Below, piece after piece: positions 1-6,892 of a DNA stretch of 16,848 nt. The stretch comes from JAJTCH01 sp040386195. GTDB lineage: Bacteria; Pseudomonadota; Alphaproteobacteria; Rickettsiales; UBA1997. The stretch covers positions 1-16,848 of the forward strand of contig JAZKFV010000032.1 in the NCBI GenBank assembly GCA_040386195.1, in the 5' to 3' direction. How positions within the stretch are numbered: the stretch's first letter is position 1; the number at the start of each line of letters is the position of its first letter. The notes beneath the pieces are model-generated. The model saw nothing but the letters and a program-made list of their open reading frames with translations, was not told the DNA's origin and did no database searches. The translations under genes were made by a program, and so were the position numbers.

Positions 1-235
1 TCTCCTTTATAAGTGAAGTTGCAGCATTAGTTGCGCGAACAAATATTCTTGATGCTAATTCAGATCTTAACTCGTCGGCCAAAGGAGGAGTTCGCTCCCG
101 ATCCAATTTTAAAGATTCTAAAACCATCTCATTGGATTGGCTGGGTGAAATATAAAAATTATTAGCAAAATATGTTGATAAAAATTCTGCGATTGAATCT
201 GAAGCTTGTGAAACTGTTTGATCTGGTCTGGTCAT
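1..235 (-). CDS. Unknown protein, N-terminal part (runs off the left edge)
   Basis: An uninterrupted leftward frame begins at ATG 235-233 and stays open for 78 codons to the edge of the window. The visible protein starts MTRPDQTVSQASDSIAEFL and looks soluble and helical, with no signal peptide or membrane segment. Its charge is mixed, with an LKLDRERTPP stretch in the middle. I do not recognise the family. It is transcribed away from the chalcone-isomerase-like gene across a 126-bp AT-rich spacer, so the two may share a control region. Codon use looks like that of the neighbours. Whether it is a real gene rests on the open frame and the plausible start only. Confidence 0.55.
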   Translation of the reverse strand, partial: MTRPDQTVSQASDSIAEFLSTYFANNFYISPSQSNEMVLESLKLDRERTPPLADELRSELASRIFVRATNAATSLIKE

Positions 236-298
236 ATTATTGGGAAATTAGTTTTGTAAAAAATACCACTATTAAGTAAATTACATATTCGACGAAGA

Positions 299-321
299 TT
301 TTTGATGATAGGCATCAAAAA
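299..321. promoter_or_regulatory. 9-bp inverted repeat, candidate operator
   Basis: TTTTTGATG at 299-307 and CATCAAAAA at 313-321 are perfect inverted copies around a 5-base spacer (ATAGG). The element sits in the divergent spacer, 40 bp before the chalcone-isomerase-like start. A weak -35/-10 pair (TTGATG 302-307, 17 bp, TAAAAC 325-330) would place the -35 inside the palindrome, as for a regulator-binding site. The GC-poor stem makes a strong terminator unlikely. No regulator gene is visible nearby to assign it to. Confidence 0.35.
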
Positions 322-361
322 TACTAAAACCAAATTTAATTTTTGATTGAATTAAAAACAT

Positions 362-889
362 ATGAAACAAGCCATAAAACTTTTAGCAACTTTAATTTTT
401 TTCTTCTCAATCAACTCCGCCAATGCCCAAAGCATAAGCGATTATAAATTTTGTAATCATTACAAATTCACTTATTTCAAACTGAAAATTTACGACATTA
501 ATTTGTGTAACAATCAAAACCAATCGTTGAATTATCAGGATCTTTATGACCAAGATTTTGCTTTGATAATTGAATATAACATTAACGTTAAAAGGCAGAA
601 ATTTGCCGAGAGTTCAATGGAAGAAATTGCTCGATATTACAAGTTAAGTGATTTGGAACAGAAAAATTATTATAATCAGCTACTCAAAGTTTTTGTTGAT
701 GTTAAACCAAAAGATCAAATTGCTGCGGTTTATCAAGCTTCCGGCGTTACCACTTTTTATCATAACCAAAAAGAAACCGGCAAAATTACTGATAAAAATT
801 TCAGCAAAATTTTTCTAAATATCTGGCTACATCCGCAAGCGCATTATGCGGATATGAGAGATGATTTGTTGAGTGGATCTAAAAAATAA
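362..889 (+). CDS. Secreted chalcone-isomerase-like protein
   Basis: This 175-residue protein has a signal peptide (hydrophobic residues 5-17, likely cleavage after SANA near residue 22), so it is probably periplasmic. The mature part resembles the bacterial chalcone-isomerase-like family (Chalcone_3 type). It has an ALIIEYN strand and an FAESSMEEIAR helix near 65-90, then DVKPKDQIAAVY and a TTFYHNQKETGKI hairpin. It ends in the NIWLHPQ..YADMRDDLL signature. The family's plant members isomerise chalcones; bacterial members have no settled reaction and may bind fatty acids or similar ligands. I recall such genes near photolyase and DUF3833 genes in proteobacteria, which fits the neighbours here. 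It converges on the SOUL gene with only 4 bp between stop codons. The start has no Shine-Dalgarno sequence. Confidence 0.75.
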   Translation: MKQAIKLLATLIFFFSINSANAQSISDYKFCNHYKFTYFKLKIYDINLCNNQNQSLNYQDLYDQDFALIIEYNINVKRQKFAESSMEEIARYYKLSDLEQKNYYNQLLKVFVDVKPKDQIAAVYQASGVTTFYHNQKETGKITDKNFSKIFLNIWLHPQAHYADMRDDLLSGSKK

Positions 890-893
890 AACT

Positions 894-1547
894 TTATTTT
901 ATTTCAAACATAATCTCATTTCTTCTATTCCATGGAAATGTGAATGGGTCGTCGTAATAGGCGATTATTGGTTGGGATTTGGTTTTAAGATTATTTTGAG
1001 TGATGAATTTTTCTAAAATTGCTTTTTGCTCGGCAAAAGTTTTATCATTCCACAGCCCGTCAAATTTGATTGCAACCAATTTTTTAGCTGGCTCAATCTT
1101 AAATTTTATTGCTGAATTTTTTGGTTTTGGCAAAGTTTCTAAGCTGTATTTGCCAGGCATTGTGAATTGAACTTGCCATTTTTGCTCTTTGGAATCGGCA
1201 GAATTTTTACTGGCAATTTGCGCAACTGGCGAAGTTATAGAAATTTTCTCTGATTTGGCTTCTTGCATTACTGGCGAAGTCATCGCCACTTTTTGATCAG
1301 CAATATTGCTGCCAAAAATATATCCAGCCAAAATTCTAAAACCTTTATTAGCCGCTTCCTTTCTATCTCCAAAAACCTCAACTTCAGCAATTAATTTTTT
1401 TTCATAAGCTCTAATTTCAATATTCTCAGATTGCTTCTCAACCTTATAAGCTGGCGTTTCATAACCTTTGTAAGTTCCTTCTTTGGGCATATTGGCGCAA
1501 GATTGAATTAAAACAGTTAGCAAAATTAAAATTGGAAAAATTTTCAT
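894..1547 (-). CDS. SOUL-family haem-binding lipoprotein
   Basis: This is a 217-residue protein of the SOUL/HBP family, whose members bind haem or other tetrapyrroles. Diagnostic stretches are YETPAYKVEKQ near 29-39, IRAYEKKLIAEV near 45-56, KVAMTSPV at 86-93 with a second ITSPV at 103-107, and PWNRRNEIMFEI close to the C-terminus. The N-terminus is a short hydrophobic leader ending in IQSC (Cys17), so it is probably a lipoprotein anchored in the envelope. It is divergent from the photolyase gene with a 50-bp spacer, so joint control is possible. SOUL genes next to photolyase genes suggest a role in handling photosensitising porphyrins, but that is inference. Confidence 0.88.
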   Translation of the reverse strand: MKIFPILILLTVLIQSCANMPKEGTYKGYETPAYKVEKQSENIEIRAYEKKLIAEVEVFGDRKEAANKGFRILAGYIFGSNIADQKVAMTSPVMQEAKSEKISITSPVAQIASKNSADSKEQKWQVQFTMPGKYSLETLPKPKNSAIKFKIEPAKKLVAIKFDGLWNDKTFAEQKAILEKFITQNNLKTKSQPIIAYYDDPFTFPWNRRNEIMFEIK

Positions 1548-1597
1548 ATTTATTATCAGTTTGTTAATATTTATTTTTAATCAAAACAATTTATCCA
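1548..1597. promoter_or_regulatory. Divergent promoter region of SOUL and photolyase genes
   Basis: This 50-bp AT-rich spacer must hold the start signals of both flanking genes, unless they start inside each other. I see a TTGTTA at 1561-1566 but no convincing -10 at the right distance, and no palindrome. Neither gene has a Shine-Dalgarno sequence in front of its ATG. Confidence 0.4.
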
Positions 1598-3118
1598 ATG
1601 ACTAATTTAGTATTTATCTTGGGCGATCAACTCTCTTTTAATATCTCATCACTGCAACATTTTGACAAGCAAAAAGATGTGGTTTTGATGGCAGAAGTTG
1701 TCAGTGAAGCCAATTATGTTTGGCATCATAAAAAGAAATTGGTTTTTATATTTTCGGCAATGCGGCATTTTGCGCAAGAGCTTGAAAAACAAGGTTTCAA
1801 AGTGCTTTATTTTAAATTAGATGAAGGCAAAAAAAGTTTTTCTGAGGCGCTTAATTGTGCAGTAGAAAAGTTAAAGCCACAAAGAATTATTATCACCGAA
1901 GCTGGAGAATGGCGGGTTGTGCAGGAAGTTAACTCTTGGAAACAAAAATTTGATTTGCCAATTGAAGTTCGAAGCGATGATCGCTTTATTGCCACTCATC
2001 AAGATTTTGCCAAATTTGCTGATGGTAAAAAGAAGTTAATTATGGAATTTTTTTATCGCAATTTGCGGCAAAAAACTGGCATTTTAATTGAGAATAAAAA
2101 ACCCGTTGGCGGCAAATGGAATTTTGATAGCGAAAACCGCCAAACTATGCCCGACAAGGTTTTGCCGCCGGCAATTCTAAAATTTGAACCAGATAAAATT
2201 ACTGGGGAAGTTATCAAATTAATTGAAGAAAAATTCTCTGATAATTTTGGCGAAATCACGCCGTTTTTTTATGCGGTTAATCAAAAACAAGCTGAAGAAT
2301 TTTTTGTCGATTTTATTAAAAACCGTTTGAAAAATTTTGGTCAATATCAAGACGCAATGCGCACCGATCTTGATTTTGGCTTTCACAGCATCATTTCATT
2401 TTACATTAATGTTGGGCTTTTGGATGCCCTGAAATGCTGCCTTGCGGTTGAAGAAGAATATAAAAATGGACGATGCGATATTAATTCTGCCGAAGGTTTT
2501 ATCCGCCAAATTCTAGGCTGGCGAGAATATATCAGAGGCATTTATTGGTATTTTATGCCCAAATATAAAGAGCTGAATTATTTTCAAGCGAACAGAAATT
2601 TGCCAGATTTTTATTGGGATGAAAATAAAACCCAGATGAATTGCATCAAAAACACCGTGCGCCAAACCAGACAAAACGGCTATTCCCACCATATTCAACG
2701 CTTAATGATTACCGGCAATTTTGCAATGCTCGCCGGCATTGATCCCAAACAAATTAATGATTGGTATATGGCAGTTTATTTAGATGCGTTTGAATGGGTC
2801 GAACTGCCCAACACTCACGGAATGGCAATTTACGCCGATGGCGGAATTGTTGGCTCCAAGCCTTATGCGGCGAGTGGAAAATATGTTTCTAAAATGTCGA
2901 ATTTTTGTAAATCTTGTCTTTATGATGTCAGCAAAACTACTGGCAAAAATGCTTGTCCATTTAACTTTTTATATTGGAATTTTTTAATCACCAATCAAGA
3001 ACAGCTGAAAGGCAATCACCGTATGGTTTATCCTTATTTGAATTTGGCTAGAAAAAGTGAGAAGGAATTAGAGGAAATAAAAAATCAGGCACAAGAGTTT
3101 TTAGAATTTTGTGAATAA
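1598..3118 (+). CDS. phrB: FeS-containing cryptochrome/photolyase, PhrB type
   Basis: This 506-residue protein matches the bacterial FeS-BCP group, of which Agrobacterium PhrB, a prokaryotic (6-4) photolyase, is the model. It uses FAD and blue light to repair UV lesions in DNA; family members use a ribityllumazine antenna. The N-terminal domain opens LVFILGDQLS, then MAEVVSEANYVWHHKKK and SAMRHFAQEL. The FAD-binding half has GWREYIRGIYW near 307-317 and GYSHHIQRLMITGN near 361-374. Four cysteines, Cys349, Cys437, Cys440 and Cys453, fall almost exactly where the 4Fe-4S ligands lie in PhrB (350, 438, 441, 454). Length is full and no lesion is seen. It is divergent from the SOUL gene. Repair activity is inferred; some relatives act as light sensors. 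Confidence 0.95.
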   Translation: MTNLVFILGDQLSFNISSLQHFDKQKDVVLMAEVVSEANYVWHHKKKLVFIFSAMRHFAQELEKQGFKVLYFKLDEGKKSFSEALNCAVEKLKPQRIIITEAGEWRVVQEVNSWKQKFDLPIEVRSDDRFIATHQDFAKFADGKKKLIMEFFYRNLRQKTGILIENKKPVGGKWNFDSENRQTMPDKVLPPAILKFEPDKITGEVIKLIEEKFSDNFGEITPFFYAVNQKQAEEFFVDFIKNRLKNFGQYQDAMRTDLDFGFHSIISFYINVGLLDALKCCLAVEEEYKNGRCDINSAEGFIRQILGWREYIRGIYWYFMPKYKELNYFQANRNLPDFYWDENKTQMNCIKNTVRQTRQNGYSHHIQRLMITGNFAMLAGIDPKQINDWYMAVYLDAFEWVELPNTHGMAIYADGGIVGSKPYAASGKYVSKMSNFCKSCLYDVSKTTGKNACPFNFLYWNFLITNQEQLKGNHRMVYPYLNLARKSEKELEEIKNQAQEFLEFCE

Positions 3119-3288
3119 TAAGTAAGACAAAAACTCCACTAAGGTTTGCAAATTGTAATATCTTTGGTAGATGCCTCAGCGAGCATATTCAGAACTAATT
3201 CTTGCCGTCTTACCTTTAATTGCGCCGTGCGAAGTGGTATGTCGGAAATCCCGACACACCACATTTTCACCCATTTTTCTGGATAAAC
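3119..3288. repeat. Intergenic repeat-like element with inverted repeats
   Basis: This 170-bp gap lies between the converging photolyase and GIY-YIG genes and is visibly richer in G+C than its surroundings. GTAAGAC (3122-3128) and GTCTTAC (3207-3213) are inverted copies bounding a 92-bp unit, followed by a strong hairpin at 3234-3262. Both strands carry overlapping open frames without a convincing start: 47 codons rightward (3143-3283) and 49 codons leftward (3142-3288). The leftward frame directly follows, in phase, the TAG stop of the GIY-YIG gene. The mix of palindromes and two-strand openness looks more like a dispersed intergenic repeat or mobile-element remnant than a gene. Confidence 0.4.
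3234..3262. terminator. 12-bp hairpin between convergent genes
   Basis: GTGGTATGTCGG (3234-3245) pairs with CCGACACACCAC (3251-3262) around the loop AAATC, with a single A-C mismatch. Lying between two converging genes, it could end transcription from either side. The tail on the + strand is only ATTTTC, not a clean U run, so it may instead be the structural core of a repeat. Confidence 0.5.
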
Positions 3289-4149
3289 CTAATTATCTTT
3301 CCTATAAACCTCATCCAAAGTTCTTCCGTCCTTAAGCTTCCAATGCATCCAGCCATTAGCTGGCGAGCCAAGTATAATTTGCGCTGCTGTGGATGGGCTG
3401 GAAAAAAGATTATCTTCTTCAAGTTCATAAAATCCATTTTTTTCAATCAAAATTTTATCTTCAATTAAAGTATTTCTTATCAATGGAGGGTGAGTTTCTT
3501 GAAATTTTTTTGAAAGTTCAAACGAGCATTTTGCTCCTTTAAATATAACAAAACCTTCTTCTGTATATTTGCCCTGTCCATAGCAGCCTTTGCTATTTTT
3601 ACACTCAAAAATCAGATCGTCCTTTTTGTTTTGTGCGACTTCTTGAAATATATTCAATCCTAAAACAGAAATTAAGATTGAGATTGTTTCAAAATTATCA
3701 ATCAAGTCTGCTTCTACAGATTCACTCAAATGAGGCTTTTTAGGCTTTGATTGATCTGAATTGTGAATTTTTGAACGATTAGCTTTTGTAGCCTTTTGAT
3801 AAAAAAGCCATTCAAGATATTTAACATGGGTTTTAGTAAAGAAGCCTGTTCTTGATGTAAAAGAAATGGCATATTCCCAAAAGTCCATTCTGGCGTTATG
3901 AGTGCTCAAACGCTGAATAAAGTCTTCTGTTTCTCCAATGTAAATTTCTGGCTTAGAATGATCTTGTGGTAATGTTGCCAATACATATACGGCTGGCGAG
4001 TGTAGATTTTCTCTTGTCTTTGCAACATCTACTTTTGAGCGTGGGATATAGGTTGCTTCAATTGTTCTGCTTGTAATGCTTGCGGTTCTAATGCTTTTGG
4101 GGTCTCCGTCCGGTAAGAATATTTCTATTGTTTTTGGCTTGTTTGTCAT
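3289..4149 (-). CDS. GIY-YIG nuclease-like protein with DUF4357 domain
   Basis: This 286-residue protein has an N-terminal part starting KTIEIFLPDGDPKSI, then a GIY-YIG fold at about 52-125, and a C-terminal DUF4357 domain at about 234-284 (SSPSTAAQIILGSPANGW, then DGRTLDEVY). The first nuclease motif reads AVY (53-55) instead of GIY. The second is YIG (70-72), followed by Arg80, His84 and the likely metal-binding Glu113 in KYLEWLFY, so most catalytic positions are kept. GIY-YIG enzymes cut one DNA strand at a time; this family's substrate is not known to me. It lies 42 bp downstream of an XRE regulator on the same strand and is probably co-transcribed with it. That resembles a controller-plus-nuclease module, but no methyltransferase is present. 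Confidence 0.88.
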   Translation of the reverse strand: MTNKPKTIEIFLPDGDPKSIRTASITSRTIEATYIPRSKVDVAKTRENLHSPAVYVLATLPQDHSKPEIYIGETEDFIQRLSTHNARMDFWEYAISFTSRTGFFTKTHVKYLEWLFYQKATKANRSKIHNSDQSKPKKPHLSESVEADLIDNFETISILISVLGLNIFQEVAQNKKDDLIFECKNSKGCYGQGKYTEEGFVIFKGAKCSFELSKKFQETHPPLIRNTLIEDKILIEKNGFYELEEDNLFSSPSTAAQIILGSPANGWMHWKLKDGRTLDEVYRKDN

Positions 4150-4191
4150 TTTTTAGCCTATTTATTTAGCTTATTTATTATTGTCATCACA

Positions 4192-4428
4192 CTACTTCAA
4201 CAAATCCACCCTATATTTCACATCATCATTCTCAAACCTAATCCCAACCTTCTCAAAGGCATCAATAATTTTTTCAAGCGTATCAACTTTTAAATTTCTC
4301 ACGCCTCTTTCAAAATCTGCCAAAGTCGCTTTATTAATCCCTGCTTTTTGGCTCAAATCTTCTTGTTTCCAATTTACCAAATCTCTAGCTGCTTTACATT
4401 GTTGGTAAGTAATAATTACTTTGCTCAT
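4192..4428 (-). CDS. XRE-family helix-turn-helix regulator
   Basis: This 78-residue, single-domain DNA-binding protein has a helix-turn-helix spanning about residues 22-45 (WKQEDLSQKAGINKATLADFE), typical of Cro/C1 and of controller proteins of restriction-modification systems. It precedes the GIY-YIG/DUF4357 gene by 42 bp on the same strand and is the obvious regulator of that pair. Just upstream is a TTGACA box overlapped by the palindrome GACATACTGTC, which suits autoregulation. There is no ligand or protease domain. The short C-terminal tail FENDDVKYRVDLLK is probably a strand used in dimerisation, which is inference. Confidence 0.88.
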   Translation of the reverse strand: MSKVIITYQQCKAARDLVNWKQEDLSQKAGINKATLADFERGVRNLKVDTLEKIIDAFEKVGIRFENDDVKYRVDLLK

Positions 4429-4447
4429 TAATTTTATTTTTTAGTTG

Positions 4448-4476
4448 ACCTAGAAAATCTGGGGACAGTATGTCAA
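4448..4476 (-). promoter_or_regulatory. Candidate xre promoter with overlapping palindromic operator
   Basis: Reading leftward, TTGACA (4476-4471) is a perfect -35 box; 17 bp further is CTAGGT (4453-4448), a weak -10 about 20 bp before the xre ATG. The palindrome GACA-TAC-TGTC (4474-4464) covers the last four bases of the -35 box, as expected of an autorepressor site. It resembles in layout the GACT-N3-AGTC boxes of restriction controller proteins. The weak -10 would suit a promoter needing help or release. Confidence 0.4.
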
Positions 4477-4480
4477 TTAA
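4454..4480. repeat. Possible REP/RAYT-type repeat core
   Basis: The + strand reads AATCTGGGGACAGTAT at 4456-4471. I recall nearly identical strings with a CTGGGGACAG core near REP-associated transposases in many proteobacteria. Only one copy is visible here, and the string overlaps the presumed xre promoter, so it may be a solo repeat recruited as regulatory DNA or chance similarity. The rest of the 4429-4574 gap holds no gene; an imperfect stem (TCCCGC...GTGGGA near 4530-4551) is the only other structure. Confidence 0.3.
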
Positions 4481-4574
4481 ATTATGTCGAAGTTTGAAGA
4501 CTAATTAATATGCCGTCTCAAGATTTTCTTCCCGCTTTTCCCGGAGTGGGATTGTGTTTTAGCATAAGATTGAA

Positions 4575-5978
4575 TTAACGCCCAGCTCCTGTTTTTGGAT
4601 CATTATCGTTTTTTTTAGCATATTTGTTATAAACAACGCGTCCAACAGCTAAAGCTGCTGCCGTTGTAGCAACAGCAACAGCGGCAGATGGCCAATAACT
4701 ACTAGAAGCCTCTTCTCCTGGAGGGGATTCTGAGTTAATCATTTCATTAACTTTCTCAACCGCTGTAATTGCAAGTTGCGAGTGACCTTCATAAATTTTA
4801 CTAAAAAATAAAATTAGCATTTCCTGAGCATTAGCTCCTATAAAATTGCAATTAGGCACCCTGATATCTCTAAAAAAAGCCTCCCCTCTTTCGCCAAGCC
4901 AGCTGTATAAAAGCCCCCTTGATTCCACAAAATCTTCTGCAAAAATTGTGCAGGGATCAGACCTAAATTCTTCCGTTGTGTGCCCGTAGCCAACATATTT
5001 TGCGCGCTCTTCCCACATTTTGCTAAAAGGATTGCCAATTATTGATCCGTAGGAACTCTCAGCAACTTCAACATGATCTCTATTTTTTTTAAATTTTTTT
5101 ATAATGTTGTCAAAAACCCTCATAAAATTTACAACTCCTTCAAATGAGTATGGATTGGTGGTTCTAAAAAATGCCACATCTGATTCTTTGTAAGTAAGTG
5201 CAAGATCTTGTTGTCTTATTTCTCGTAGAAAATTTTCTGTATTTTCATTAAAACTATAATGACAGGTGACATATTTTTCTCGCGAGTAATCCTCTTTTAA
5301 AGTTTCAAAAAAAGGATGTTCTGACTGACTAGATTCTCTTTCAACTGCTTTCTTATATTTTCCAAAAATTTTATCTCTTAAAGAAATTACGCTAATAAAA
5401 GCCATATCAACATAAGGTTTCGCAAATCTTGCATTAAGGTTTTTAAATAACTTGGGGTCAGATAAATCAGGCTCAATATCAATATCAAAATAGGCGGCAA
5501 TATTGTTTTTATTAAACTCGCCAAGCCCACAAAAACCAATTATTCCTTTCAAATAGTCAGCTATTAAGGCGTTACTAAATATTTTTTTACCTTCAAATTC
5601 TTCAGTATTCATTCTGTTATAAGTTCTAAAAACTGAATCGACCAAACTTTTAGCCGAGACCTCTGCTGATTCTGGTGACATTCCTCTTGATTGGTAAAAT
5701 TTAATAGTTGCAGCCTTAAGTTTTTCAAAAACTTCATCAATATGAATTATTGTAATACCTTTTTTGTCCAAAAATTCATAAGCATGAGATTGCGGCTCAT
5801 CGCCAACTTTATAACTTTTAAGCATCGCAGCTGCTTTTTCATCAACCACCAAAAAAGTTTGAGAATTATTAGCTTGAATATTAGGATTTTGCGCTATCGC
5901 TAAAGTATTCTCTAAATATCTCAGATAAGCAGGGTTATCTCCGAGCAAACAACTGTAAAACTGAAATTCAAATGCCAT
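4575..5978 (-). CDS. Large unknown protein with C-terminal membrane anchor
   Basis: I do not recognise this 467-residue protein with certainty. It lacks a signal peptide. One hydrophobic segment near the C-terminus (about 429-450, Ala/Val-rich) is followed by a basic, polar tail (NKYAKKNDNDPKTGAGR), which suggests tail anchoring. Residues 130-175 include KKIFSNALIADYLKG and AAYFDIDIEPD. The order (Ala/Asp-rich helix, then YxDxD) weakly recalls the DxD region of sugar-binding glycosyltransferases of the TcdA/TcdB and Och1 type, with Asp165 and Asp167 as candidate metal ligands. That is a suggestion, not an assignment. Its ATG is 20 bp after the stop of the epimerase gene on the same strand, so it may be the last gene of that operon or a newcomer beside it. 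Cysteines are few. Confidence 0.72.
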   Translation of the reverse strand: MAFEFQFYSCLLGDNPAYLRYLENTLAIAQNPNIQANNSQTFLVVDEKAAAMLKSYKVGDEPQSHAYEFLDKKGITIIHIDEVFEKLKAATIKFYQSRGMSPESAEVSAKSLVDSVFRTYNRMNTEEFEGKKIFSNALIADYLKGIIGFCGLGEFNKNNIAAYFDIDIEPDLSDPKLFKNLNARFAKPYVDMAFISVISLRDKIFGKYKKAVERESSQSEHPFFETLKEDYSREKYVTCHYSFNENTENFLREIRQQDLALTYKESDVAFFRTTNPYSFEGVVNFMRVFDNIIKKFKKNRDHVEVAESSYGSIIGNPFSKMWEERAKYVGYGHTTEEFRSDPCTIFAEDFVESRGLLYSWLGERGEAFFRDIRVPNCNFIGANAQEMLILFFSKIYEGHSQLAITAVEKVNEMINSESPPGEEASSSYWPSAAVAVATTAAALAVGRVVYNKYAKKNDNDPKTGAGR

Positions 5979-5998
5979 ATAAGTTATAAATTTATAGA

Positions 5999-6892
5999 TT
6001 AATATTTTCGCAAAGCAGATTCCAAAGACTCGCAGACAAATTTAAACTCACTCGCCAGCAACCTTTTAGGTAAAACTTTTTGACCGTTTAGAAGCAAATC
6101 CTCACCCATTTGACCAAACAAAATTTTAACCGCTAAAGCTGGCATATTAAAAAATGCTGGGCGGTTTAGGGTTTTGGCTAGGGTTTTGGTGAATTGTTGG
6201 TTGGTGATTGGATTGGGTGCGGTGAAATTGAAAACGCCGCTGAGATTTTGGTTTTGGATCAGAAAATTAATTGCTGCTACCAAATCATCAATGTCAATCC
6301 ACGACATAAATTGTTGGCCATCGCCAATTTTTCCGCCTAAACCAAGTTTGAAAGCGGGCAACATTTTTGCTAATGCGCCGCCGTTTTTTCCTAGAACAAT
6401 TCCGAATCTAGTCAGGCAAACTCTAACTCCAAAGCTGCTGGCTTGATTGGCGCATTTTTCCCATTTTTGACAAAGATCGGAAGTAAATTCTTGTCCGGCG
6501 GAAGAATTTTCATCCAACTCTTCATCGCCTCTTGAGCCATAAAAACCAATGGCGGAGGCGCTGATTAAGGTTGTTGGTTTTTGTTCTAAACGGGAAATTA
6601 AATTGATGATATTTTGGGTGTTTTGAATACGGCTATTAACTAGAATTTCTTTTTGTTTTTCATTCCATCTTTTATCAGCAATTGGCTCGCCAGCAAGGTT
6701 GATGATGTGATCAATTTTTTCAGAATTTGAAATTTCTGTTAAATTTTCAATCACCCTCACCTGATTGCCAAATAATTTTTCAGCTTTGCTTTTGCTGCGA
6801 GTCAGCACGATAATTTTTTGCTGATTTTGCAAAAGATTAGCAATTAATTTTTTGCCAACAAAGCCAGTTGCGCCAGTGATTAAATAGCTCAT
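5999..6892 (-). CDS. YfcH-like NAD(P)-dependent epimerase (TIGR01777 family)
   Basis: This 297-residue extended SDR matches the TIGR01777/SDR39U1 family. The nucleotide-binding motif GATGFVGKK is at residues 7-15. Further signatures are NLAGEPIADKRW at 65-76, SASAIGFYGSRGDE with the active-site tyrosine near 118, RFGIVLGKNGGAL near 167-179, and a C-terminal DUF1731-type tail (PALAVKILFGQMGEDLLL...). The substrate is unknown. It follows the upstream SDR with TAATG overlap (stop and start share one base), so the two are translationally coupled. TIGR01777 genes often lie by photolyase genes, as here once the accessory block is discounted. Length is normal and no lesion is visible. Confidence 0.92.
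   Translation of the reverse strand: MSYLITGATGFVGKKLIANLLQNQQKIIVLTRSKSKAEKLFGNQVRVIENLTEISNSEKIDHIINLAGEPIADKRWNEKQKEILVNSRIQNTQNIINLISRLEQKPTTLISASAIGFYGSRGDEELDENSSAGQEFTSDLCQKWEKCANQASSFGVRVCLTRFGIVLGKNGGALAKMLPAFKLGLGGKIGDGQQFMSWIDIDDLVAAINFLIQNQNLSGVFNFTAPNPITNQQFTKTLAKTLNRPAFFNMPALAVKILFGQMGEDLLLNGQKVLPKRLLASEFKFVCESLESALRKY

Noticed and set aside
3142..3288. A separate small gene in either open frame of the phrB to GIY-YIG gap
   Set aside because: Neither frame has a convincing start or a recognised family, and both overlap a strong palindrome; kept as a repeat-like element instead.
4530..4551. Imperfect stem TCCCGC...GTGGGA as a terminator for the unknown 467-residue gene
   Set aside because: One mismatch in a short stem, a long loop and no U run on the relevant strand.
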